This document shows, piece by piece, positions 1-12,280 of a DNA stretch of 64,000 bases. How positions within the stretch are numbered: position 1 is the stretch's first letter; each line of letters opens with the position of its first letter. The position numbers and the translations under genes are program-made. The notes beneath the pieces were generated by a model. The model was not told where the DNA came from and did no database searches. It was given only the letters and a program-made list of their open reading frames with translations. Source of the stretch: Diphasiastrum complanatum (taxonomy: Eukaryota > Streptophyta > Lycopodiopsida > Lycopodiales > Lycopodiaceae); assembly GCA_029204225.1 (NCBI GenBank), contig CM055092.1, positions 60,687,401-60,751,400 on the forward strand, read 5' to 3'.

Positions 1-1690
1 CAGAGGATCCCTCTCAAGCCACAAACCCCCCCTGAGACCGGACGTAGGACCTTTGCCTAGCCGCGCCCACACAAATCTATCACAGAATTAGCCCACGGGG
101 AAACATCCATCCAACCATCCGTGCTTTCACCATTAAGCAGCACATTGCCTCAGTCACGCCCCACCACTTTTTGGTCGATAGCCCTTATAGCTAAACGATC
201 GGCAGCTATCCCGCACCGGCAGCTAACCACCCGTGCTTTACACCCGAATTCGAGCAGCATCTCTGTATCAATGGTTAACCCGTACAGTTCGAATATGTCG
301 CCCCGCACCCCACAAGGTACAGACCGTGCTTTCACCTACCTAGGCAGCACTTTGCCTCATCCGTCCTACGTGCAGACAGCGCCAGGCCCGAACCGCGAGA
401 ACTGACCGTGCTTACACCTCGAGGGCAGCACTTTGACTCATCAAGTCCCCCGTTCTGCCGACCACCCCGACCGTGGACGCACCCGTGCTTACACTGTGGG
501 CAGCACCTTGCGCAACGGTTGTCCTGACAAATCCCAAAAACGTGGCCATCCCTGTGAGACTTGCGTAGCTGACCGGCTAGTCGGCTCTGATACCACATGT
601 TGCGCCGGCGCCTCAAAGGGCGCTGGGACTTGAGCGGTTTCCCCAACACGCGCTTAAGTCTAACATTCATCCATCATGCACTTACGTAAAAGCCAACTCA
701 AAATCGTAACAAGCTTAACCATTCAGACTTAAGAAAACTGGAATCCCAACCAACCCGAAAGCCAACTCAGAATCCGTCCCCAAAAGGTAACCAAAGGCAA
801 AGACAAGCCACACATGAAACCCAAGGCATAGTGGTCGCCAAACTGACCAATTGGCATAGCGGCAAGCCCCATGTCGATGACAGGGACCCTTAGGCGCCAG
901 CGACGCAAAAAGGTTGTAGTAAGGGTCCTTCCACTTGGACCAGTCCCGGAGGCGAAACCGAAATGGTAATCATCCCCAAGGATCAACTTTATTAGATTTG
1001 GAAGAGGTTACATTCATACATAGACTGACCGGTCTCGGGGCCACCAACACGTGCTGGGCATTGTGCCTGGCTCGTGCTGGTAGAGGGAGCTGAGACCTGG
1101 CGACTGGATTCCTGGCGCTGGTTGAGCTGCCCAAGTTTCTGTCTGCCGGACTCCCCCTATAGTTCTGCTGTGATTCGGCGCACCCCCTCTGGTTTGAAAC
1201 ATAGTGCTTTCTGGTAAAGCACGCTTTTTAGGACTTAGTTTTTATTTTGCTGATTAAGCCTGGCAAGCCTGGCAGAATCAGTCTGGCTCCCGGACATGGG
1301 TCCCGGGAGCCGTCCCGGCGGCCGAATCAACCTGCTTTCCTGACTAGGCCATGACTCGAGCTCCAGAGCTAGCTCATGACTTTGTGACTACTTGACTGGC
1401 TCACCACAGGTCGGAGGCTCAGTCCTTGACATTCTAACTTGCTCTGGGACCTTAGGGAGTGTCACCCCTTTGAGTCTTACAGGGCACGCTGGGTGCACCC
1501 AAGTCAGCTTTACAACAGGGGGGTCTTGCGAGCAGCTCGAGGAGGCGCCATAGCTGGATGGTGATGGACTGCTGGTGGGTTGATGGAAAGCGCTACAGCC
1601 CTCACAACGATGGAGACCTGCTGGATCAGAGCGATGTTGGATCAGAGCCTAGGCCGCAGCCATGGAGATGGAGGGCACAACCATGGAGGG
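1..1690. other. GC-rich unassigned repeat-like region
   Basis: This stretch is clearly more GC-rich than the rest of the window and carries no convincing coding frame; its open frames are short and resemble no family I know. It contains the degenerate repeat at 119-515 and ends against the GA tract at 1700. The composition and internal repeats would fit the LTR or untranslated part of a retrotransposon cut by the window edge. I see no terminal TG/CA pair, primer site or coding domain to prove that. Confidence 0.35.
119..515. repeat. Five degenerate direct repeats with shrinking spacing
   Basis: Five copies of a roughly 35-nt motif begin at 119, 231, 324, 406 and 483. Each has CCGTGCTT(T)(A/C)AC, a short variable part, GCAGCA, and in most copies a TTGCCTCATC-like end. 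Spacing falls from 112 to 93, 82 and 77 nt. The function is unknown. Confidence 0.6.
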
Positions 1691-1695
1691 CGCAG

Positions 1696-1699
<4 letters not shown>

Positions 1700-1759
<60 letters not shown>
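1700..1759. repeat. (GA)n microsatellite, possible decayed LINE tail
   Basis: An uninterrupted GA dinucleotide tract of about 60 nt. Read on the minus strand, the sequence just beyond it (1760-1776) gives GTCTTATGCACCTTT followed by CT repeats. This resembles a decayed form of the LINE 3' end seen elsewhere in the window, so it may be a minus-strand LINE tail. Confidence 0.75.
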
Positions 1760-1763
<4 letters not shown>

Positions 1764-2529
1764 GGTGCATAAGACTAAAAAGTAAACTTCACGTATGTTC
1801 CATTTTGTGGAAACATAAAATGTCTCAGATAAGAACTGATAACTTTTACTAAAGTGAAAACTGTAGATGCAACTAATAGTAGAATCAAACTGAAAACCAA
1901 AATTTACTCTCAACTATAAAAAAAGAGCATATACCCTTAAAAGACCATATCTCTATCTCCACCTGCAATATCAAGAAAATCCTAATGTACATTAACAATG
2001 GAGTTGTAAGGTGTGAAGAGCATAATGCCCAAGAGGAGCACGATGCCCTGACATGAGACACTAGAGGGTCTCATAATCTATAAAACTTGTCTCTGATCTT
2101 AGTGTCTAGAGGGCATCTCTACCTTGTGCTCCAGATTCGACTGTGTATGTGACCAAGGGCATTGCTTAGAAAAGAAAGAGGCTATCTACATTTGGTGACT
2201 ATTACTAGAGCTCGTGGTCTAACAAACATCGCTCCTCAAGTGGAACGTCTCTCACAGCATCAATGCAACACATCATTGGTCCTCATATTATGTGATACAG
2301 CAGACTGTGATAGGCTGATCTCAATAAAGGCATAATGCCTCCCTCTAATATCATAATATCTCGTGCATCTAAAAATAAAGGGCTGCTTTGTATGGCTAAA
2401 TGGAATCGCCATATACATTTGAAGGAAAGACAGTTCCTTTGAAGAGTTAAGTGATGGACAAGAGGTGTGCATGGGTGACAATTTCACACAAAGTCAAGGG
2501 CAAGGGCATAGTTTTTAGCCAATCTTCCA
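1760..2529. other. No recognisable gene
   Basis: AT-rich sequence with only short open frames. I recognise nothing here; it lies between the GA tract and the Copia fragment. Confidence 0.5.
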
Positions 2530-3690
2530 TTAGGTAAAGGTCATCATCACGGACGTCCTTTTCGTGCTAGGGCTTGCGAAGCACCTTCTTTCAATAGGTG
2601 CTATCACCAAGCAAAAGATGAAAGTTGAATTTGATGAATCCACTTGTGTTGTCAAGGACAAAGATGATAACCTGAAGGTCAGAGCAAAGGGGTTGCAAGA
2701 AGATGGGTCATAAAAGTTATATACAACTAACCCCAATCAACATGCTTATATGGCCAAGGAGGGTGACATGGATTGGCTGCGGTATGAGAGGTATGGCTAT
2801 CTACATTACCAAAGCACATAGGTGCTAAACAAACAACATGGTAGATGGGCTTTCCATCAATCAAGCCAAAGTCATTGGTTTGTGAGGCTTGTGTTACGGG
2901 AAAGCAGCAAATTACCAAGGGAGGCACTACTAGGGCAAACGAGACATTTGAGTTAGTCCATTCAGATTTGTGGGGGCCAACCCAAACTAGGTCTACAGAA
3001 AGGCCGTATTATTTCAAGACCTTTCTAGACGATTTCTCGAGGAAAGTTTGTATACATTTCTTGAGGAAAAAATTTGAAGCTATTACGTACTTCAAGCAAT
3101 TCAAAGTTTTGGTGGAAGATTAAATACGGAAGAGGATTAAGCTACTCAATTTATATGGTGGTGAGTACATTGCAAGAGAACTTGTTGAGTTCTGCAATGA
3201 AAATGTGATTAAGAGGCAACTTGCAACTCCAGACACACCACAACAGAATGGCATAGCTGAGAGGAGGAATCAATTGTGCACATAACATGCTCAAGGCAAG
3301 GGGGTTGCCAAACTCTTTCTGGGTCGAAGCACTTTGTATAGCTATTTTTCTTTTGAATCTGAGTCCAACGAAATTTGTGGAAGAAAAGACACTAATGTAG
3401 GCATTTAGTGACATCAAGCCCAAGGTGGGAGCTTTGCGTGTGTTCGGTTTTATAACATATGCTCGTATCTCCAAGGATGGTAGGAACAAATTGGATGCAA
3501 AGTCGTTTGAGTGTATCTTCTTGGGATAAAATGATGAGGAGAAGGGCTATAGATTGTATGATCTTACCAACAGAGGAGGATCATAAGTGGGGACATGAAC
3601 TTTGACGAGGATTACTCATCTCAAGTAGAACACATGACTTGATGGGCACAACTACGTTCATTCCAACAATTGATTCCAATCTTGAATTAT
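2530..3690 (+). mobile_element. Decayed Copia pol fragment (protease end to integrase)
   Basis: The plus strand reads as Ty1/Copia polyprotein with several stops and frameshifts. In order: a protease-downstream segment (GLAKHLLSIGAITKQ-like, about 2560-2620), a GAG-pre-integrase segment with CEACVTGKQQ (about 2880-2910), the integrase core start VHSDLWGP (about 2955), DDFSRKV (about 3030), GGEYIA (about 3160), TPQQNG (about 3235), then the GALRVFG-like segment and LYDLTN (to about 3580). It matches the Copia at 27804-33192 segment by segment but is clearly diverged. Both ends are cut: no LTR, reverse transcriptase or RNase H is seen. Confidence 0.82.
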
Positions 3691-4099
3691 CATGCAAAAG
3701 CATGACAATGGGACAAAGGAAAGGACGCCACAAGAAAGCGAGAGTGTTTCAGATTTTCAAATCCCTAGCACATTTAGAAGACACCCTAGCTCTTGGCTAT
3801 AGTGGAAATGATGCTTCTAAGAAATATGAGAGCTTCTATGAAGCAATCATTGAAAGTGCAGAAAATCCTTAAACCCAGCAAAGGAGTAAAGCAGAAAAAA
3901 GGCCCATTCCCCGAAGATCCCCGGTCTGATGGGGAATATAAAGAGACTAGGTGGCTAAAACAAATTGGAGAAGCTTTTCATGCATACAAGCGATTGATGT
4001 CTACGAAAAAACCAGCCTTCACCTGCAATCAACAAGATACACTTTCAGAAATGCGGCAAAAAGATCCTGAGTGCTTGGAGGAAGTTATTGGGTAAACCA
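3691..4099 (+). other. Unassigned open frames between Copia and LINE fragments
   Basis: Two overlapping plus-strand frames (3639-3872 and 3793-4095) span the junction. The first opens with FIPTIDS, which matches the inter-domain linker of the Copia on its left. The remainder is lysine- and glutamate-rich and I cannot assign it. It is probably transposon remnant rather than a gene. Confidence 0.35.
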
Positions 4100-5231
4100 A
4101 ACACAATTTCAAACAGCATTCAACCAGACATTGGCTTAACTTGAGCAAAACTAGAGTCATGGTTTTCCAATCCAAAAAAAGGGTGCCCCTCTCCTACTTT
4201 ATGACAGGGCTGAAACTGAAGTGGCAAAAGATACAAATACTTGGGGGATCAATCTCTCAGAACCTTCGCCAAATTTTTGTGTGCTAAAAACCAATTGTCA
4301 GGTGGAAATCATCCTTTGGTATGAAAACCTCATGCCAAAAGATTGATCTTTGGAGATGACAAAAGAGGAGGTCACTATTTGAATCTTTAGTGGCACCAAT
4401 CTCACTGTATGGGTGTGAAGTTTGGAGTGGCAGCATATCTCAAATGGGCTGAAATTGAGAGAGTACAAAAGAGTTTTCAATTTTCTAATTTGGGTGTCAA
4501 ACAAACTACACCATACGCTATCTATGGCTAGATTGAATGTACTTTTGTTGGACACGATCGCATCGCTTAGAACAATCAAATTTTTGGAACAAGCAGAAAC
4601 TTTATAAAATGATCGTCACTCAACAATAGCAGCACAAAATCGCATGCTCCCTGAAAGATTAAGCGATGGTTGGTGGCATGACATTGTCAAGTGGCTGGAT
4701 TATCAGAAAATCCAGCAAAATGAATGGTCCAAACAATCTCATAACATGAGAATTTTTGTGCCGAATAAATATATAAACAGCATGCAGAAAGGTGAAGAGA
4801 AAAATGCAATATTACAAAAATTGGTTCAATCTTATGGTTAATGAATCAATACAAAGGCATATCGAGGTTCGCATTCTTTATGAAGAAGAACAAGCAATGT
4901 CAAGAATACGGACAAATTCACATGATCTTAGATTGAAATGAGAATATGGTGGAGCCCAAAACTTCGTAGGGAGGCACATACATGTTTACTTTGCATAGAT
5001 GCTAAATTGGAAACAGAACATCATCACTTTTTTTATTGCGGTTGCCTTCAACCACTCAAAGAAGACTTCAAACGATGCTTGAATGAGCCCTCGCTTTGTA
5101 TGCTTAGTTTCTTTGCTCATGACAATCTTGGTAGCTTTGTCAATATAGCTATTAAAATATGTAACAATATGCTAAAACAAACTAAGGTTTTTGTCAAACA
5201 CATAGTGCAACCTATTTTGGTCAGTAATTAG
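4100..5231 (+). mobile_element. Decayed LINE fragment (RT thumb to C-terminal zinc knuckle)
   Basis: The plus strand contains SKTRVMVF, the segment downstream of the LINE reverse-transcriptase catalytic box, then an ILGGSISQ-like segment and LYGCEVW. The C-terminal LINE knuckle follows at about 4975-5035 (CLLC, then EHHHFFYC). Stops and frameshifts occur throughout. The segment order matches the better preserved LINEs at 12279-18702, but the sequence is distant, so this may be a different or older subfamily. No 3' tail is seen. Confidence 0.7.
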
Positions 5232-6219
5232 TTACATCAAAAAAGAATTTACCAACGGGGAGAGCCCTATATGTGGTGTCACTAGGATGTCATAACTTGT
5301 CATGAGTACGTTTTCATATGATGTTACCCAATATAGACATCATCCACAATCACTCTTGCATGAGATAATTCTGCCTAAACCAAGTATGGACATAGGACCT
5401 ATTTCGGGTTAGGACCATCTTACAATATCGGCTAGGTCTAATACCGACTATACACATATAAGGACATAACATGTACCTTATGCTTTCTAAATTCTGATGA
5501 GTAAGAGAAAATTTGTTAGAAACAAGCCACCTTTGTAAATGTTTCTAGAAATTCATATATTTGATAGTGCTAAGAACTAGATTGAGATGAATGAGAACAT
5601 TGGCACAAATTTCCCAAATAAAGCAGAACAAAGAATAATGCAACAAGTGAAACACTCAAAAAGCTATTGTCAATGACAAAAATCCACAAATGTAATTTTG
5701 CACTCTCAAAGTCATCTTACTATAAACCCTTAACAAAAGAGAAGTAAAATGATTGAACTCAGATGGTTAAAATGATAAATGCTCACAAATAAAGTGATAA
5801 ATCATGATATTGACACAAATAGCTATAGTGACAAATCATGATGTTGACACAAATAGCCTTTTGATGTTAAGAGGTTCATGCTATAAACATATAAGCTCAT
5901 TCTGATCTCAATGATCATAACTTGAAGTTCATTAAAAGCGTCATCAGAATTTGTTTGACATAAAACTTAACTAGAATGTATTGCAAAGTGATATCATGCA
6001 TGCAAGTGACACCTTTCACCCTTAAAGTTGGGCAATGAATTTTATTTTTGGAACACCTTTTTGAAATAACCATCTTGAGGGCAAGGATGAGCCTTAACCC
6101 TGAAAAAAAGCTCTAGAAAATTTTCTAGCATGCAAATGTATTTTGTTCACAATAAATATGTAAGAGCTCTATTTTTATTGTCCATCAAAAGACAACTAAA
6201 ACAAGAAGGTAGATCAAAC
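5232..6219 (-). other. Part of GCN2 intron 13
   Basis: AT-rich, with no recognised gene. A 30-nt unit built on ATCATGAT(A/G)TTGACACAAATAGC is duplicated in tandem at about 5791-5855. If the GCN2 reading is right, this is the start of intron 13, whose acceptor lies outside the window. I searched the minus strand from 6219 to 1 for the next conserved kinase segments (AWFETG, MEYCPR, HRDFTPNN) and found none. Confidence 0.5.
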
Positions 6220-6274
6220 CTGATAATAGCGTACAACATGTTGATGTTGAAGCCTTGAGAGAGTAGCAACTTCC
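6220..6274 (-). CDS. GCN2: GCN2 exon 13 (kinase alpha-C helix)
   Basis: 55 nt encoding residues 526-543, [18 protein letters not shown], which is a signature of plant GCN2 kinases. The acceptor is TTTATTCGACAG at 6280-6275 and supplies the last base of an Arg codon begun in exon 12. The donor is CAG|GTTTGA at 6219. Glu 526 is the expected alpha-C partner of Lys 508. Confidence 0.94.
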
Positions 6275-9200
6275 CTGTCGAATAAAGGAAACCAATAACA
6301 TTAGCAACAAACATGATCATCATCCAACACAAAAGAAACCTAATTCCCTCAACTATTTGGAATTTTCACCTGATCAACTTAGTTGGTGTCCAATTGCCAT
6401 ATTGCAAATAGAAAGCTATTACAACTATACTCATCAAAAGAAATAATATTAGACAACTACATGTTACATGACTTCAAAGTGCTACAGCCAATCACACTAC
6501 TCTATTGAAGTTCTGATAACATACTTTTGAGAATAACCGTTATAGAACTTTGTAACACCTAACAATGTGCACATTATATGAACTCATGACATCATATCTA
6601 ACATGATTTCCACTAGGTCAGTCAAAATTATCCTACATTAACTATGAATAACAATCACAAAACGTCAATCCAACATGCTCAGCATCAACAAGGAGATTAA
6701 AAAAAAAACCTAAGCTTTTTCAGCCTTTGTGGATGGACATCAGATATGAGCTATAGTTACATCAACAAGCCACAATTAATAGCTCTTTGGATTTATAATC
6801 AATGATCCAAGAACTTTGCCATTGATAGTCAACGTCCAAGTGAATACATTTATTATCAATGTTCTTTTATTAATGGGGCAATATCATTTTTGTCGTTTCC
6901 TTCAATGCAAGGTCAAACCTTCAAGACTTGCATGGAGAAACCAAAGCTCTTATATGAACTAGTGTCTCTTGGATCACCCGATCCTTGATAATTTTGTGTC
7001 CATATCAGCCTTTTCTCCCTAGGCAATCTCTCTCGACTCTTATTTTTGGACATTTCCTTTAAATCAACAAAATAATCACTTTCAAGATTGCATGGGAGGC
7101 TACACTCCATCAAGCGACTAAATCACTTGCCACTAGTTTATTTTCAATATCAAAAGTGTGTACATCCTTAATTCCAACCTAGTAAAGCTAGTTAAGGTGT
7201 AGCCAATCTATCAAAATGACTTGGCCTATCTAGGATGGCTTTGGCAACTCATGAGCAATCATCGTAGGGCAAAAGCTTTAGGATCTATCTTGGAAACAAA
7301 CTTGCGCAAGACCACAAGGTTCACAATCCACATCCCTTTTGCCAAGTCAATTATCAAATCAAGCAATGAGCATTCAACCACATCAGACCTTAACTATAAA
7401 AGCAATTTTTGGGAGGTGAAAGCACAAAATTGAGCATGCTCTGTTGGCAAGTTGGTTATGACCTCAAGAAATCTACCACATATGGCACAATTTATTGTCA
7501 GCTATCAATGACAACATGAAGAATGAATTGGATAAATATTACTTTTCTTTTTTTTAAATAGGAGAGTTCTTAATCTTGTCCTGCACATTCCTTTCATGTT
7601 CTCCCCACATGGGATTCACTAAAGACTTTGAAAGGTGAATCTACCTTCAAATAGAGTGAATTCACTATTGGAAAGCATGAAAAAACACCGTAACTCTATG
7701 CAGGGCGCAGAAGAGAGGTTAGCAACAGTTCATACAACACAAAAGCGGCCCAGCCAAGCTCTCTATCAGATCCACGGGCTGCAAATTGGTTAGAAACAAT
7801 CAAAAAACCAAATTTTTGAGCCTAAAGTGGGTGCTGGCAACTCCTAGCTTGCACAAGCTCGATCTTCTTGCTCCCAAAAGCTATGGCAACACGCATAGGC
7901 TCAGATGAAAGCTGAAAGACCTAGATTTGGCATTTTAGAGCTCAAGGCCAGAAGCATCATCATGCAACAAGTCCCCCAAAAAAGTTTAAAAATTCTAATC
8001 TTTTGACAATTTTCAAGTTTCTATAGACTTCTACAGCATATTGCTGATGGATATGACTGACAAGAGGCTTCAATACTATCCTGATTGACCTGAACAAGGT
8101 TGCTATAGTTCCAATATGCAAACATATAGCCAATTCCATGAAGAAACAACCAAAAACCATGCTTTTTGGTCAAAAAACGATGGTGTTTTCACATGTTCTG
8201 ATGCTTTTCTACAACATGCAACCATCTAACTATCTTTCCTACACAAACTCGACCTCGTTACAGCAATTTTAACACTAATCTACCTTCCAATTAGAATCTA
8301 AAATCGAAATCAAGAAACCAAACCAAGTTGGCTTTAGGGCTATTTCACAAAAGCAATTGATGGTACAACTTCCAAATAATGTTCTTTTGAATTGGACTAA
8401 TTCAAAAAATATTGTTCTAAATTGAATTGTGCAATTTCAACACTCTTCCAAATCATACAGCACTTTGTACATAATGTTATGGAATTATGGTACTAACTTT
8501 AGGGATAAGGGTGATAAAAGCATAGAGCAATCACTGCCACGTCAAAAATGCCAAGTCTTCCAAAGATTCAATCGAACGCATACCTCATTTATATTCTGAC
8601 CATGACCTACGCCAAACGCCAAACACAAACCGTAACAATGCTCACATTTCACATTAGGGTGCAACCATCGCCATTTGCAAAATGGGAATCATCAACAACT
8701 GAGAGCAATTCAAATGCGCAAAACACTCACCATTGATTGTTTCTTCCTCTGGAGCATTCCAGGAGCATACATTTATGTGACATATTTTACATGTCGAGTG
8801 GTGAGCAAGTTCTCGTCAATAGATTATATTGGTATGGCATGCTTAGTCATTCCAAGAAATAGAATTCATAGTAGAGAGCTATTTGCCTGTATCTTTCACC
8901 GCTACATGGGGATACGCTTTAGTGCTTCCATGGAATGGCAAATTTGTATATGTGGTATCACCTAGTTATGTGTTGTTTTAAGCACAACAATTAAGCTTTA
9001 TTTCTCCCCCTCTCTCACTTTCTTTGTACAATACTATGCTAATCTCATATTTTAAGCTTCAACTTTTGCCCTGCCATTGGACAGCAAAACAAACTTATAC
9101 CAGAGCCACTTGTCCAGATTTCAAAGACTTGCCTCAAAATCTTTTTGTCAATGGACGGATTGTTGTCCTTGAGTCGAATTTTTTTTACTGCATACTGCCG

Positions 9201-12200
9201 TCCATCAAGTTTGTTCATGCATAAAACCACATGTCCAAAACCTCCCTTTCCTGTCGTAGAGGAGCACAACAATTACTTAGACAAGCATAAATTACTGATG
9301 GCAATTAAAAGAAAATAAAAAGTACCAACATAGAATATTGCAAGGGAAATGCAACTATAAAAAAGATGGAAGTACCAAGTATATGAAATGTTAAAAAATG
9401 TTCTAGTTGGTTAGAATCGTCTCACTCCTACCTTGACTGAATGTTACACCTCGGGAGCAAGACAAAAATAACAATTAAAGCAAATTAGCATATATGCATA
9501 TGACATATAACCAAGGTGCAATATCTGAGATCACCATTTGAACATGTAACTTAAAAACATTAAGAAAACATGCTGCTACTTATATTGTGTTTGATTTGAA
9601 GGTTTAATTCTCTTTTGCCTTCCTTTCACCGTTTTGGAGCTCTTCTACGCCTCTCAGCATTCTGAAGCTCATGTGCTCATTAGCAAGACCTAACTCTGCT
9701 TTTGTGGCCACAAAAGAATGATTTATGAAACAGCAATGTTTTTTGAGAGACTTTCATGTGCTCACTAAGAGCACCTAATGCTTTTGTGGCCACACAAGCA
9801 ATGATTATGGAGCAACAACATTTTTTGAGCAGCATGAAGGGAGCCAGAGGAGCACAACCTTTTCATCCCAAAAGCAATCTGATCTCTCCCGACAGAAGCA
9901 GTGATTAATGTCAACAGCAGTTCATGGAGCAAGTTAATACATCATCAATGGTGAGCAGCTCAAACCTTGGAGCAAGTTAATGCATCATCGATGGTGAGCA
10001 GCCTTGGCCATTCTGGAGCGGTTATGAAGCCATGATGACAATATGCTTGAAAAATCCAAAAATTTAATAGGTTTGCAACCCTAACTAGTGATGAGCAGCT
10101 AGAACCAATTTGTAAACCCTAGCTCTCTTCTCATCTTTCGCTCTAATACAAGATGTCAGACTCTAATCTAAAACTTTACTCTAAACCTAGCACATCAAGT
10201 ACACATAGATCGAAACTTCGATCCTCGTTGATTTCCCTGCATGCACAGAACATCAGAAAGCATGAAACATGGTGGAGCTGGATGCCTTGTCTCCTCCCAA
10301 CCTTTGCTAGATTATGATGAGGAATGCCTCTCTCTAGGCTCACTTATGCACAATCCTCAAGCACCCCTTAACCCTGACCAGGCTGACATGTGTCACTCAT
10401 ACATTGGACCAAGTGTACCAGTGAGCATATGACACGTGTCTTGTTGACTAATCACTCTCCTCTTTTTTAGGAGGTCAGTCCAGCCACTCCTAATAAATGA
10501 CCCAGTACCCCATGCCAAAGCTAAGCACGACTCTCTAAGGTCCTCTTTGAGGTCCAATGCCCACTAATTACAATTTATTTACAGATTACTTACAAAGGTC
10601 ACCACAGGCCAATGATTTAGCCATTTCAATAATTACAAAATTACAAAATGTGCATCTATCTATGAAAACTATAAATAACTGGCATAGAGAGTAAAGGCTC
10701 TAACACTGAGTTTGCACTCCCACCCATATAGCTTGATGCCATCTTTCAACTCATCACATATATTCGGAGAGTGCGATTGTTCACCCTGGCTGAGCGGAGA
10801 TACACACAGGCAGCACTCACCTCATCTCAACATCTTTATAATCAGGTTTTCCTTAGGCCTCCAGTCTACTTGACACACTTGGCATCTCTATCATGGACCT
10901 TCCATTGGGCACCCACGACTACATCAAACGATTCCTATACAGAGCATATCTGAGCCAGGCATGGTAGGGCGACCTCGGGGTCGAACCCGACTACTATCGG
11001 ACTCACTTTTTGGAGTTGGAGATGGCAAGATTCCCGATTCTACAACGCTATTTGGATTTAGGATTATCACATGGGCTGAGATTCATACTGGGTCAGTTCC
11101 AATTTCATCACATCAGCTTGCGATTGAGACTAGATGCATGGTAGGAGCATATTTGCCATGTGTGTTCATTATCCGAGCTGGAGTCTGAAGAGCACTTCTT
11201 ATTCATATGTCCAATATACTATGAGATCAAGGGGAGATACTACTGTCTTTTCCGAGATACACCTGTCACACTGAGGTCCATTATCATATGTTTCACGAAT
11301 CGGCGATTCGAACAAGGAATCGCGGTTCGAATCGGTCCGGTTCGAATCGGTCTGGTTCGAATCGGCAGATTCGAATCGGTTCCCGAGTAAAACAAAATTC
11401 AAATTGGCCGGGGATATGAAAATTTGTTCGAATGGCCGATTCGAACCTGAATTGGCCTATTCGAACCACCGATTCGAACAGGTGCATGAAACATTGAGCA
11501 TATGAGGACCCACGTTGTGTGTTGCACTCATGATCAAAGAGATGTTACTACTATGGCAAGCTCTATGTCAGCCAGTTCAGTCAATTCACCTTGATACACA
11601 AGATCACGTCATTCTTCTCTCGTAGGAGATTACAGATACTATTGTTTGTTTAGAGGCGCACCAGTCACCTTGCGCTCACTTGTTACCTACGAGGATCCAC
11701 GTTGTGTTCACTTATGATACGAGAGATGCTTCGATTTTGACAAGATCTCCTACCTGCATACCAGAGTATTCCAGAGACACGGCTTTATATCACCTCCTTT
11801 TTCTCCAAACGGCGATCACGACCAGGCCCAGATTCAGAGGAGAATGATTCAACTTCCCACATATCTCAGAGACTATGCACCTCCCTACGCTATGCAGTTA
11901 GTAGACCTCCTCGCCCTATCACGAGAAGAGGTCCCTCTCATACTCAACATTGACGGCACATCCGAATTATACTTCGACTTGTATTCCATCCTTCTTCAGT
12001 AGTAGCAGCAACAACATCACCACCACTTCCAGGACATGATCTGAAGCTTCTTTTGTTCATAGCCGGTTCATGATTCATACCTATGTAGTTTATGTACCTA
12101 GATTTACATAGTTGCATTTTCGTTACGTACTCAGAGATGTTTTCATACGCTTCTACACACATGATATGTACTTATTCGTCTTATGTGCCTTTTGGCATGG

Positions 12201-12216
12201 AAAAGACATTAATAAA

Positions 12217-12280
<64 letters not shown>

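Larger units (their letters stand above)
10735..12278 (+). mobile_element. LINE copy 1, 5'-truncated, with CT tail
   Basis: The 3' portion of a LINE starting in the region after the reverse transcriptase ([17 protein letters not shown] corresponds to [16 protein letters not shown] in copy 2). It continues through a decayed C-terminal knuckle ([13 protein letters not shown] at about 11185-11225, then VTLRS) and a partly duplicated version of the same segment near 11630-11740. The 3' UTR and tail end at 12278. The copy is interrupted by the inverted-repeat insertion at 11283-11504. It is not coding as it stands. Confidence 0.85.

Noticed and set aside
1-6219. Further GCN2 kinase exons
   Set aside because: The minus strand was searched by eye for the next conserved kinase segments and none was found. 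The gene must continue outside the window.
7960-8160. 66-codon minus-strand frame in intron 12
   Set aside because: No plant GCN2 similarity, no splice borders in phase, and it falls between two exons that already join.
9045-9129. Continuation of GCN2 exon 12 as LRQVFE, which resembles a later kinase segment
   Set aside because: Exon 13 supplies the true continuation EVATLSRL in phase through the GC-AG intron. The resemblance is chance.
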